Shown piece after piece: positions 55,357 through 63,861 of a DNA stretch of 64,000 nt; the first letter of the stretch is position 1; every line of letters begins with the position of its first letter. This DNA is from Roseiarcus sp963816065 (GTDB taxonomy: Bacteria; Pseudomonadota; Alphaproteobacteria; Rhizobiales; Beijerinckiaceae), in the NCBI GenBank assembly GCA_963816065.1, contig CAWFJG010000024.1:333338-397337 (forward strand), given 5' to 3'. The translations under genes and the position numbers were made by a program. The notes below the pieces were generated by a model. The model had not been told where the DNA came from and did not search any database. It saw nothing but the letters and a program-made list of their open reading frames with translations.

Positions 55357-55372
55357 ATCCAGGATAGCGGAT
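55357..55372. promoter_or_regulatory. ArsR operator-like site, copy 3
   Basis: ATCCAGGATAGCGGAT (ATCC-N8-GGAT), 3 bp before the start, the counterpart of 34952-34967. Confidence 0.55.
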
Positions 55373-55405
55373 ATGTGTGATGGTCACAAGACGCTTGATA
55401 GGCGC

Positions 55406-55588
55406 TCACGCGACCAGCCACTTCGCCATGTCCTCCGGCTTCGGCAGGCTGCCGGCGTGGACCACCTCGCCGTCGATCGCGACGCCGGGGGTCGCCGCGA
55501 CTCCGTAGCCCACGATCTCGGCGAAGTCCGTGACCTTTTCGAGGGCGATGGCGACGCCGAGCTTCTTGGCTTCCGCCTCCGCGACCAA
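55406..55588 (-). pseudogene. Thioredoxin-fold redox disulfide protein 2, N-terminus lost
   Basis: Contains KLGVAIALEKVTDFAEIVGY and GVAATPGVAIDGEVVHAGSLP, the C-terminal half of the small thioredoxin-fold redox protein 2 family often next to ars operons. The N-terminal CxxC active site is missing; upstream is unrelated proline-rich coding-like sequence. Not active as it stands. Confidence 0.65.
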
Positions 55589-55922
55589 CTCAGAGCCTGG
55601 ATCGAGACGTGCACGATCAGCTGCTCCAACTGGCTCTTCGTCTGCGTCAATCGCTTTGGTTTTGGCGGCGTCGCAACAGGCCGTGCGGGCCTGAACTTCG
55701 GGGTCTGAGGCGACACAGTCGAGCTGACTTTTTCAATTGGATCGGGCTCTGCCGGCTCAAGCAAGATCGGCTCCGGAAGGACAATGGGCTGTATGCGAAC
55801 TGCGGCATCACTGCTTGCTTCGTTGTCGCCAATCCATGCGGCTGAGGCTGGGATGGCGTCTTCGCCTTCCAACGGATGTTCCCCTGTATCAGGCTTAGTG
55901 CGCTCGCGATAACGGGTTGACC
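55589..55922 (-). other. Proline-rich coding-like remnant
   Basis: A minus-strand frame starting near 55872 (EPILLEPAEPDPIEKVSSTV, PARPVATPPKPKRLTQTKSQ) has TonB-linker-like composition and runs into the redox remnant out of register. No start or domain supports a full gene. Confidence 0.3.
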
Positions 55923-57584
55923 TTATTTCGCTTTTCGTCGCTGTGGGAGGGTTTGCCTGGTGGCTACGCGGGCCGGGTCGAGGGGCAGCGCGGCGGGAAT
56001 GGCGAGGCCGGCGGCTACGAACAATTGGCGCACGTCGTCGCGCGGCGTCGGGACCTGATTGTAGGAGGGCCGACCGCCGATGATCACTTCGACGACGCAG
56101 AGACTGGCGAGCCGGTCGAGGCCTTCCTGCACGGTCAGGTCGATGTCGCGCCAGCGCTGGCGCAGGGCGTGCACCAGGAGATAGGCCAGCATGACGACGA
56201 GGGCGTGGCCGCGCGTGCGGTTCTCGTCGCGCAGATAGACCGGCCGCATCTCGAGTTGCACGGATTTGGAGTCACGGAACGTCCATTCGACGTGGGCAAG
56301 GTCCTTGTAGCGATCGTGCACGACCTCTTTGCCGACGACGGTCTTCGGCAAGTCGGTGCGTAGCGCGTAGCAGCCGTCGAGGCGCGCCGCCTCGGCCAAT
56401 GCGGCCTCGTCCACCGTGACGACGACGCGCCGCTCCAGTTCGGCGACCTGGACGACCTTGTCGAGGCCGAGCGTCTCGGACTTGGCCTTCAGCCTGGCCA
56501 GTTGCGTCTTCGCCGCCGCTCGCGGATGCTCGCTCAAGTAGGCGTTGGCCGTCTCGGCAGAGGTGTGCAGCCTCGTCAGCTTGTCGGCTCGCGAAGCCGC
56601 CAGCTCCTCGGCGCGGGCGGGATTGCGGCGCACCACGTAACGCTCGCCGTCCAAGCCCTCGACCTCGGCCAGCGCGTCCTCGAACAGGTCCATCTGCAAT
56701 ACGCCGGCTGCGATCAGGCCGTCGATCTGCGCTTTCGTGATGGCGGTGATGTAATGAAAGCCGGCGGCGGTGATTTCGGCGCGCTGTGGGGCTTTGATCA
56801 TGCCGCGGTCGCCGACGAAGGTGACCCGCTCGGCCCCGAAACGGGCGGCGGCTTTGTTGACTTGCGAAGAGAACGTCTTGACGTCGGGCGTGTTGCCTTT
56901 GAAGACCTCGATCGACAGCGGGCGACCGTCGGCGTCGGCGAGCAGGCCGATCACGATCTGACGCTTGCCCGACTTGCGATCCCGGTTGTAGCCGAACGCG
57001 GCAAAGGCGTTGTGCTCGCCTTCGAGGTATGTGCTGGTCACGTCGTAGAGAAAGACGTCGGGCGCCGAGGCCGGTTCTCTCTGAGCAAACAACCGGCTCT
57101 CGATCTCGGCTTGGTTGTCAGCCAGCCAATCCAGATTGTCGTAAAGGCCGTCCTCGTCGAACTCGACCATGCCCAGCGCCGCACCGACAGCGTGGCCGCC
57201 CGCCAGCCGAACCGCCGACAGGCGCGAGCCCTGATCGAGCACACGCGCAATGATCCGCCACAGCGCCAGCTTGCCCTGCCGATCGGAGCCCAGGGCGGCG
57301 ACGACGCCGAGTTCGCGCGCCAACTGTGACAGAACCCAAACCGCCCCCACCGAGGGACCCTGCTTCAACTCCGGCCCGCTCTCGCCGGCGGACGCCAGCA
57401 TGCGGCCCAAATCGCCCTTGTGTTTCAGCGCCAGCCGGATCGCCTCGACCTCTTCCGGTTTGCAGTGGGTGAGGTTGGCCAGCGTTCGATGCTTGACCTT
57501 GCCGTCCTCGCGATAGGTCTCGCGTAGCAGGTGGCGGGCGTAGGTCTTGCCGTTGAGGCGGGTGACCGAGCTGTCGACGAACAT
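55923..57584 (-). CDS. IS1634-family transposase
   Basis: 553 aa IS4-superfamily transposase with long insertion: DVFLYDVTSTYLEGEHN (D), RVTFVGDRGMIKAP (D), VVHDRYKDLAHVEWTFRDSK (Y-x-R-E-like region). Full length, unbroken. Terminal repeats could not be fixed by eye; the AT-rich stretch at 57585-57680 is probably the right flank. Confidence 0.9.
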   Translation of the reverse strand: MFVDSSVTRLNGKTYARHLLRETYREDGKVKHRTLANLTHCKPEEVEAIRLALKHKGDLGRMLASAGESGPELKQGPSVGAVWVLSQLARELGVVAALGSDRQGKLALWRIIARVLDQGSRLSAVRLAGGHAVGAALGMVEFDEDGLYDNLDWLADNQAEIESRLFAQREPASAPDVFLYDVTSTYLEGEHNAFAAFGYNRDRKSGKRQIVIGLLADADGRPLSIEVFKGNTPDVKTFSSQVNKAAARFGAERVTFVGDRGMIKAPQRAEITAAGFHYITAITKAQIDGLIAAGVLQMDLFEDALAEVEGLDGERYVVRRNPARAEELAASRADKLTRLHTSAETANAYLSEHPRAAAKTQLARLKAKSETLGLDKVVQVAELERRVVVTVDEAALAEAARLDGCYALRTDLPKTVVGKEVVHDRYKDLAHVEWTFRDSKSVQLEMRPVYLRDENRTRGHALVVMLAYLLVHALRQRWRDIDLTVQEGLDRLASLCVVEVIIGGRPSYNQVPTPRDDVRQLFVAAGLAIPAALPLDPARVATRQTLPQRRKAK

Positions 57585-57876
57585 TATGGCTATATATCTT
57601 ACCCAAAAACGCCTAGACTTTCAAGAGTAATATGCCAAAATTAGTGGCTACATATCAAACGCACAAATCGCCCCCAACCTATTGATTTCCAACTTTAAAC
57701 TCTCGATGAGCAAGCGACTGAAGGGGGAACATCCGTTCCAACGCCGACCAGCAAAGAGCGCATCCTGAGCAAATGGGGGACGCGGCTCTTCACATCTCCG
57801 TGAGTTTCGGCGTTGAAAATCGCCGTTTGAACCAACGTTCCTCTAACGGTGGATGCCTCTAAGTGCTTGATTTCGA
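57585..57876. other. AT-rich spacer between IS1634 and att site
   Basis: About 290 bp, clearly AT-richer (e.g. around 57590-57700). No gene recognised; likely includes the IS1634 end. Confidence 0.4.
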
Positions 57877-57921
57877 TGGTGGGCGCACAAGGGCTCGAAC
57901 CTTGGACCCGCTGATTAAGAG
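57877..57921 (-). other. 3' fragment of tRNA-Lys (CTT): attachment site
   Basis: Minus strand: anticodon loop CTCTTAA, TCAGCGGGTC, T-arm CAAGG-TTCGAGC-CCTTG, acceptor TGCGCCC, ACCA. The 5' half is absent: the upstream base GCTTA does not pair as the normal GCTGA would. This is the structure left by integration into the 3' end of a tRNA gene. The missing half must be on the far side of the element to the right. Confidence 0.8.
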
Positions 57922-58023
57922 TAAGCTTTTGTTTACAGCATTTCAAAGGGATAGTCTGGAAACCGATTGATTTCGAGCTACGGGATCAATGGGTTACCGA
58001 CAATTGAATGCAAATCCGCCTCA

Positions 58024-58245
58024 ATGGTCCTGTTCGACAAATTCGGGAAGAACGCTGACGCCATCTGCCGGGTCGGCGAGCGCGCCGTGCGGGAGGCGAA
58101 GGAACTCGGCGTCCCGTGCCATTACATGGACCCGTCCCTGTGCGACGGCATCATCCGCGAGATGCCCGACGGCACACGCCAGCATGTCGAGTTGAAGGAC
58201 GGCGTCGAGATCGTCGTCGAGACGTTCGGTCCCCGTCCCGGCTGA
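58024..58245 (+). CDS. Small hypothetical protein next to att site
   Basis: 73 aa from ATG 58024 (MVLFDKFGKNADAICRVGER), ending VEIVVETFGPRP. Highly charged, no domain recognised. Position inside the element border suggests an element-specific gene. Confidence 0.5.
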   Translation: MVLFDKFGKNADAICRVGERAVREAKELGVPCHYMDPSLCDGIIREMPDGTRQHVELKDGVEIVVETFGPRPG

Positions 58246-58475
58246 TGGACGCCGGCTTTCCACCGGCATGGGACCTCATGTCCTTGGGGCTGTGCGCGAC
58301 CGGCTCCGTGGTTCCAGGGCCAATGAGAGCCGTCTAGCCTACTGCCAAGAAGACGCCCATGCGAGTTGCCTGGCTTGGCGGACGTCGAGGAAGCATTTAT
58401 AAATCCGGCGCGCGCAAGGATCAAGCGCTATGTAGCTGTCATAAATTTGCTACCGAATTTCTGACCAGTCTCCGC

Positions 58476-58507
58476 GTGTAAGAAACTGTGGCATCAGTTT
58501 CTTACAC
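58476..58507. promoter_or_regulatory. Perfect 13-bp inverted repeat upstream of AAA+ protease gene
   Basis: GTGTAAGAAACTG (58476-58488) and its exact complement CAGTTTCTTACAC (58495-58507), spacer TGGCAT. Located 90 bp before the protease start. No T-run, so operator (phage repressor-like) or RNA hairpin are both possible. Confidence 0.6.
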
Positions 58508-58596
58508 TTCCATAGGATCTGCGGAACCCGGCCTAGATCCATCCTAGATCCTCTCCGTCATCCCTCCCCGCGTGCTTTCTGCCGTGGGAGACGGTC

Positions 58597-60541
58597 ATGC
58601 GTTCCTTTGTTTCCGACATCCTGACGCCGCCCAAGGGATCGCCGATCGTCAAGCTGACGGCGGTGACGTCGGCGCGTGCGATCGCCGCCATCCTCCTCGA
58701 TGACGCAGGCCTCGATCCCGACAGCCTGGGCCATGGCGTGACCGTGGTCGACTCGCCGTGGGACATCGTCAGCAACGGCGTGATTGGCCTGATCGCGGAC
58801 GCGCTGCTGCCTACCGACACGGTCATCGACCGGGACGACAACTTCCAGGACGGGAAGGTCTACATCTTCTCCGGAGACAACCAAACGCTCGCTGGCCGTC
58901 GGCATCAGCGAGGCGCTCCAGGCGGACGTTCCCGTCGTCGCCGTCGCGCGCTTCGACCAGTTGCCGCTCGACATCGGGAACCACGCGGACAGGCGCATCG
59001 TCTTCCCCGACCGCCTGACGGACGGCCAGCTTGGCCGCGTCGCCGCGCTGGTCTGCGGGCTGGTTCCTGGCGAAATCGTCGACACCGTCGGGCTCGGAGC
59101 CGCGATCGCGGTCCTGGATGTCGTCAAAAGGAATCCGTCGAGGCTACTCGGCGTCGCATGTCGTCGACCGATTGAGGAATGTCGTCAAGTATCGCGCGGA
59201 CGCCGAGGCGAAGGCTAAGGCGGAGGCCTTGGACAAAATCGCTGCGCCCGATCCACCGAAGACGCCGGCAAGACCGACACCCGTGCGCCTGCGCGACCTG
59301 TCTGGATACGGCGCCGCGAAGGATTGGGGCCTCCAACTTGCCGAGGACATCCAAGCGTTCAAGCGCGGCGATATCGCGTGGGACGACGTCGACAAGGGCA
59401 TCCTCCTGTCCGGTCCTCCCGGCTGCGGGAAGACGTTCTTCGCCCGCGCGCTGGCTGCGGAGTGCGGCGTCGACCTCGTCTCGACGACGTACAGCGACTG
59501 GCATTCGGCGTCGAGCGGGGATTCAGTCGCCCGGTCGCTCAAGAAATTGTTCGATGAGTGGCGCAAGAAAGCAAAGGAGAATCCGTTCATCCTGTTCATC
59601 GACGAGATCGACAGCATCGGTGCGCGCGGAAGCAATGATCACAACGATTCTTGGTTCCGAACGATCATCAATACTTGGCTTGCCTTCCTGGACGGGGCAG
59701 AGCCAAGGACGGGGATCGTGGTCATTGGGGCTACGAATTTGCCGGACAGGATCGATTTTGCCCTCCTGCGTCCCGGACGGCTCGACCGTCACGTGGAGAT
59801 TCCGCCGCCGACGATCGACTCGATCCAGGGCGTCATCCGGCATCACGCCGGCGCGGTGGACGGGCTGCGCGACGTCGCGGTGGCGTGCCGGGGCAAGTCG
59901 CCGGCTGACATCAGCCAGGTCATCCGCGACGCCCGTAGGGCAGCCAGGAAGGCCGGACGCGACCTGCGCGGGTCGGACATCGTCCGGGCGGTCGAGGCGA
60001 CCAGGCGGAAGCGTACGCCGCACCAGGACGCCATCACTGTCCGGCATGAGGCCGGGCATGCGGTGGTCGCCGTCGAGCTTGGGATCGACCTCGTCTACGT
60101 CGACGTTGACGCCGGCGCGAACTGCATCAGGACGCCTCAGGGCGTGCTGACACGCGCGCAGATCGAGGATCTGATCACATGCCATCTCGCCGGCCGGGTC
60201 AGCCGACGAGACGTGGTCCGGCGCCGCGAACAGCGGAGCCGCCACGGACCTGGCGTTTGCGACGAAGTTGGCGACGTCGATCGTCGGCAAGTTCGGACTA
60301 GGCGACAGGCTGGTCGTCCTCGATGACAGCCGCGTCGCCCTGGACGGGAGCGTCATCGATGAAGTCGACGGCATCCTCGGGTTGTGCAAGGCGAAGGCCG
60401 GCGACATCCTGGACAGAAGGAAAGCGGAGTTCCTTCGCCTGGTCGATGCGCTGCCGGCCGAGGTACCTGGACGTCGACGAAGTCAGGGCGGTCATCGACG
60501 CGGAGACGACGCCGGAGGCCGCGTGCGAGAACAGGCAATGA
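58597..60541 (+). CDS. Soluble FtsH-like AAA+ zinc protease (M41), four frame breaks
   Basis: N-terminal about 190 residues: unknown domain (start MRSFVSDILTPPKGSP; no membrane segment). AAA+ domain: Walker A GILLSGPPGCGKTFFARALA, Walker B ILFIDEIDSIGARG, sensor VVIGATNLPDRID, arginine finger ALLRPGRLDRHVEIP. Protease domain: zinc motif RHEAGHAVVAVELG (HExxH) and third ligand GAATDLAFATKLATSIVGKFG (DL), as in FtsH. It differs from FtsH by lacking the N-terminal membrane anchor. Breaks near 58890, 59150, 60205 and 60460 are each +1. GGGAGA precedes ATG 58597. Confidence 0.85.
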
Positions 60542-60628
60542 CTGCTGCGGCAGAATTGTTTCATCGAATCCTGCCGCTTCACAATTTTCAGCAATGAATG
60601 TGAAGTCAGGCCGCGGTCCTGCAACGAT

Positions 60629-60669
60629 CCTGAGCGGGATGTATAGTTTATCTATGCAATCCGCTCAGG
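60629..60669. repeat. 41-bp inverted repeat in element
   Basis: CCTGAGCGG (60629-60637) pairs with CCGCTCAGG (60661-60669); the inner GATGTATAG / CTATGCAAT pair imperfectly, loop TTTAT. A strong hairpin between two small genes; not followed by T-run, so operator, terminator-like or protected RNA all remain open. Confidence 0.5.
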
Positions 60670-60722
60670 AACCGAAGGTCGGTCACAAACAGTGACGCTT
60701 TTTGTCCATTAGCGATGCACTC

Positions 60723-61046
60723 ATGCGTATCGAGTACGAAAAAATGCAGCCCGGCTCCCACTGCGTCCTTGTCGTGGACGACGGAGGCAGGCGCTGGCGG
60801 ACGGACGTGCGCGTCGATGGCGATATCACCGCCGACGATGGACGCTCGCTCGCCTATCGCGGCGTCTCGATCGCCGGCAGGCTGCCGCGCGCCGCGCTGG
60901 AAGCCGTGCTCATCGAGGAGTTCCCGAAGGCAGGATTCCGCACGGTAGAGACCTGCAGTCCCCGACGCAGATCGGGTCATGCCCATTCGCGGTACCTCTC
61001 CTCGACGGTCATCTCGTCCCGCCGGCGTCGAAGCTCGCGCTCGTAG
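60723..61046 (+). CDS. Small hypothetical protein, C-terminus doubtful
   Basis: MRIEYEKMQPGSHCVLVVDD, then GRSLAYRGVSIAGRLPRAAL; family-less but codon-like up to about 60945. Beyond that it overlaps a more convincing minus-strand small gene, so the true end may lie in another frame. Confidence 0.35.
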   Translation: MRIEYEKMQPGSHCVLVVDDGGRRWRTDVRVDGDITADDGRSLAYRGVSIAGRLPRAALEAVLIEEFPKAGFRTVETCSPRRRSGHAHSRYLSSTVISSRRRRSSRS

Positions 61047-61115
61047 TCCTCGGTGCATCCGATCCAGGCGCGGATTCTGGGCGATGGACGACAGGATGGA
61101 TCGCAGCGCGGTCAT
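60977..61115 (-). CDS. Small phage-type protein, about 45 aa, one frame break
   Basis: MTALRSILSSIAQ, then after one extra A (CAGAATCC) IRAWIGCTEDYERELRRRRD and a short tail ending ERYREWA. Short, highly charged, downstream of the lysis genes. Too short for any family assignment. Confidence 0.4.
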
Positions 61116-61218
61116 GCACGTAGCCTCGTTTGCCATCGTCGCGTGCGCGGAACCAAAGCTCCAGGCCGACCGGACGGCGCTGGTAGACGACGCGGATGAA
61201 TGGAAGTGCGCCGCCAGG

Positions 61219-61588
61219 TCATGTGGCGTCGTCCTGGCGGACCGGGTGGATGTGGCTCATGCCGAGGGCGCGGTCGAGCTTGTCCTCGATTCGGGTCAAC
61301 CTGGTCTCGATATCCCTCTTGATGTCGGAGACCTCGGACTTCCGCGGGTAGGTCTCGGCGACGTAGAGCTTGTGGGCGGCGAGTTCAACCAGCGCCTTCT
61401 CGCCCCTGGCGTCGGCCAGAACGACGGCTAGTGTAGTCGGCGATCTCCGTCAGCGCCCGGTCGCCCTTGGTCTCGCTCTCGGCAGCCCGGTATCTCGTGA
61501 TCGCCCAGGAGCCGATCAGCGACGCCAGCAGCCCCCCGCCCGCGATCAGGAGAGCGATATACGAAGGATCGATGGCGACGTCGGTCAC
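61219..61588 (-). CDS. Holin-like membrane protein with coiled tail, one frame break
   Basis: GTG 61588 overlaps the Rz1-like stop (GTGA). N-terminal membrane segment YIALLIAGGGLLASLIGSWAI, then helical tail in another frame (AVVLADARGEKALVELAAHK, IKRDIETRLTRIEDKLDRAL). Similar in shape to phage holin/antiholin or bacteriocin-helper (BhlA/UviB) proteins. Break near 61427 needs one extra base. Confidence 0.6.
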
Positions 61589-61881
61589 TTCCCGTATCCC
61601 GCCTGGATGCCCTCGATGTGCCGAGCGGCCGCTTCGAGGCATTCGTTCTCGGCCTGGTTGACCGCGCCGTCCTGTGCCAGCGCGTCGGCGACGCCGGCGC
61701 GGGTGCCGTCGACGTCCGGCAGCTTGATCTGCTCGCAGTCGCGCAGCGCCGTGACGATCGTCGTCTGGCGGTCGCTGCCGAAATTCACCTTGGGGTCACT
61801 GACTGCGGAACTGGCGCAGCCGCTTAGAAAGGTCAGCAGGCAGGCAGGAATCGCCAGCGTGTGGAATCGCGTGGGCCGCAT
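61585..61881 (-). CDS. Rz1-like outer-membrane spanin lipoprotein
   Basis: 98 aa with a lipoprotein signal (LAIPACLLTFLSGCAS; lipobox LSGC). Its start lies inside the preceding Rz-like gene in another frame, overlap 86 bp, the classic Rz/Rz1 arrangement. Mature part longer and less proline-rich than in lambda, so the call rests mainly on context. Confidence 0.65.
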   Translation of the reverse strand: MRPTRFHTLAIPACLLTFLSGCASSAVSDPKVNFGSDRQTTIVTALRDCEQIKLPDVDGTRAGVADALAQDGAVNQAENECLEAAARHIEGIQAGYGK

Positions 61882-62347
61882 TGGAAAGCTCCTTCACCTT
61901 GAGCGCCAACGCGGCGTTCGTCGTCTTGATGGCCGTTAGGTTCGCGGCGTCGTCCGAAGCTACCTTCTCGGCGGCCGCCTGCTGCTGCTCGGCGATCTGT
62001 GCGTGGAGGACGGCCTCCTGCTGCGCGTCGTAGGCGTGCGCGGCTCGGTCGCCTTCGTAGTAGGCGCAGCCGAAGCTTCCGACCGCGAGCGCAACCGCGA
62101 TGGCGAGCCTGCCCGTCGGGCTGATGAGCCGCGCCAGGACGCCGCCGCCGGGCACGAGCTTCAGCGCGAATCCACCGGCGACCTTCGCCGTCGAGGACAG
62201 CAAGCCGACGGACTTCGACAGGACGCCCGTCTTGGCAACCCGTATTCTCCGCGTTCCCGGCCATCCTTGTCGCAGCTTCTGCGACCGCCTGTGCTTGCGC
62301 GGCGATGCCGGCGAGCGCGGAGACTTGAAATCGAATTCGTTGCTCAT
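61796..62347 (-). CDS. Rz-like inner-membrane spanin
   Basis: 183 aa. Basic N-terminus (MSNEFDFKSPRSPASPRKHR), membrane segment RLAIAVALAVGSFGCAYYEG, then coiled coil (AYDAQQEAVLHAQIAEQQQA ... NAALALKVKEL) and end SCLPADLSKRLRQF, where Cys-Leu is usual in spanin ends. ATG 62347 overlaps the endolysin stop by 4 bp. Confidence 0.65.
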   Translation of the reverse strand: MSNEFDFKSPRSPASPRKHRRSQKLRQGWPGTRRIRVAKTGVLSKSVGLLSSTAKVAGGFALKLVPGGGVLARLISPTGRLAIAVALAVGSFGCAYYEGDRAAHAYDAQQEAVLHAQIAEQQQAAAEKVASDDAANLTAIKTTNAALALKVKELSNAAHAIPHAGDSCLPADLSKRLRQFRSQ

Positions 62348-63554
62348 ACGGTCAGCTCCGTGCGTTCGTCGTCGAGCCGCGCCTTCTCGATCCAGTGGGC
62401 GAACAGGAAGACCAGCCGCGCATGCGGCAGGGACGGCGATCCACATGGGATGGGACGCCCAGTGTGCGACGCTCTCCCAAGCGGCAAGGAAGCCGCCAAT
62501 TCGCCCAGGCGCATCCACAGTCCCTTGGCCTGGTCGACCTTGTCCAGTACGCCGCCGACCGCGTCCATGGCGCCGCCGACGTCGACCTCGGAGGAACAGC
62601 GCGACCGCGCCGCCGGCGGCCGACACGGCCTTCACGTGTCCGGCGCCCTTGGCGATCTTGGACGCATCGTGTTTCCTGACGTCGACGCCGTCGCGCATTC
62701 GCGGGCGCCATGAGGCGTGGGAGCCGCGTTTGAGGGCGTCGACGGTCGGCCTGGTCGGCGATCCCCGTGGCAGGGATTCCATGCTCCCCTGGAACGCCAG
62801 AACTTCGGCGTGCGTCTTCGGACCGAACGATCCGTCGGCGCGCACCGGGTAGCCGCAGCGGATAAGCTCGTCCTGGACGTGCTTGACCTTCTCGCCCCTG
62901 TCGCCGAGCCCGACGACCGAGGCGTCCTTCTGCGACGGCGGAACTGTCTGTCCGGACGCCAGCGCGACCTTCCAGTGCGCGTAGGCGGCGGCTAGCTTGC
63001 GGTCGTAGCCGTTCTGCTCTTCCTTTGGCCCGTTGTAGAGCTTGGCTGCCTTCGTCCAGTCGCGCTTCTCCAAGGCCGGCAGGATTCCCTGCGACCTCCA
63101 GGAAGGAGACGCCGCCCTTGATCTGCTCGTCAATTCCCACGGACGAGAAGGCGTCGAACATCGCCTTGGCGTCGGCGTATCCGCACGCGGCCGAATTGAA
63201 GCCCATGGTCCGCATCAGTCCCATGCTGATGCTTCGATATGCCGCAGGCTCGTCGCAGGCGACCATGCGCGCGAGACGCGCGAATCGCCCCGCAGAGGTG
63301 CACTGGTCGCCGTAGCCGGACCGGTTCCATTTCTTGATCGCGAGGCCGTTCTTCAGCGCGCCGGCGCGCTTCTCCGGCGGCAGTTGCTTAAAGAAGGTGG
63401 CGGGCTCGCACAGGATGGTCGGCGTACGGCCGTCGTGCAATTCGTACACCTGCCCGGAGGTCTCGACCGTGACGAAGGCGAGGATGATCGCCTGGTCGAT
63501 GGATTCGGCGGAGGCGATCTTCTCGGCGGTCGCGATGATCTTCGGGTCGATCAT
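62344..63554 (-). CDS. Phage endolysin: N-acetylmuramidase plus peptidoglycan-binding domain, several frame breaks
   Basis: N-terminal about 170 residues: N-acetylmuramidase (DUF3380-like) with FVTVETSGQVYELHDGRTPT (catalytic Glu region), GYGDQCTSAGRFARLARMV and GLMRTMGFNSAACGYADAKA. Then in another frame: LYNGPKEEQNGYDRKLA, PG-binding domain GDRGEKVKHVQDELIRCGYP and RADGSFGPKTHAEVLAFQ. End: MDAVGGVLDKVDQAKGLWMR, a membrane segment HPMWIAVPAACAAGL and HWIEKARLDDERTELTV. At least three +1 shifts. A C-terminal membrane segment in an endolysin is unusual. GGGAGA precedes ATG 63554. Confidence 0.78.
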
Positions 63555-63861
63555 ATCTCGATCTCCCTGATGGCTCTCTTGACGTCCTTGTGGATGCCGA
63601 GGTCGTGCGCGCAGCGCAGGATGCGCGACAGCGAGAACTGCGCATGGTCGCCGCGGCCAAAGTGCTCGAAGGTCCAGTAGGCCGATCCGTTGCGGTAGCC
63701 GAAGGACTCGCCTGGATTCCCTGGCGGACGACGTAGTCGTGGACGACTGCGAATGCGACGTCGCGCAGCGTGCGCTCGGTCGGCGAAGTGTGCGGCGCCT
63801 GCTGGCCGTTGAGGACAGTGCGGGCGGACAGGAACTGGAAGTTGCGTCTGCATATTTCCAT
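63551..63861 (-). CDS. Small protein upstream of endolysin, one frame break
   Basis: From ATG 63861: MEICRRNFQFLSARTVLNGQ, DVAFAVVHDYVVRQ, then other frame GNPGESFGYRNGSAYWTFEH and ILRCAHDLGIHKDVKRAIRE, stop overlapping the endolysin ATG (ATGA). Translationally coupled to the endolysin. The VVHDYVVRQG-type stretch is found in small phage lysis-module proteins of unknown role (resembling DUF1353-like phage protein contexts, not proven). Confidence 0.5.

Noticed and set aside
57695..57946. Small minus-strand protein with LNQRVQGSSPCAPT
   Set aside because: This is the well-known false protein made by translating a tRNA 3' end; the DNA is the tRNA-Lys fragment.
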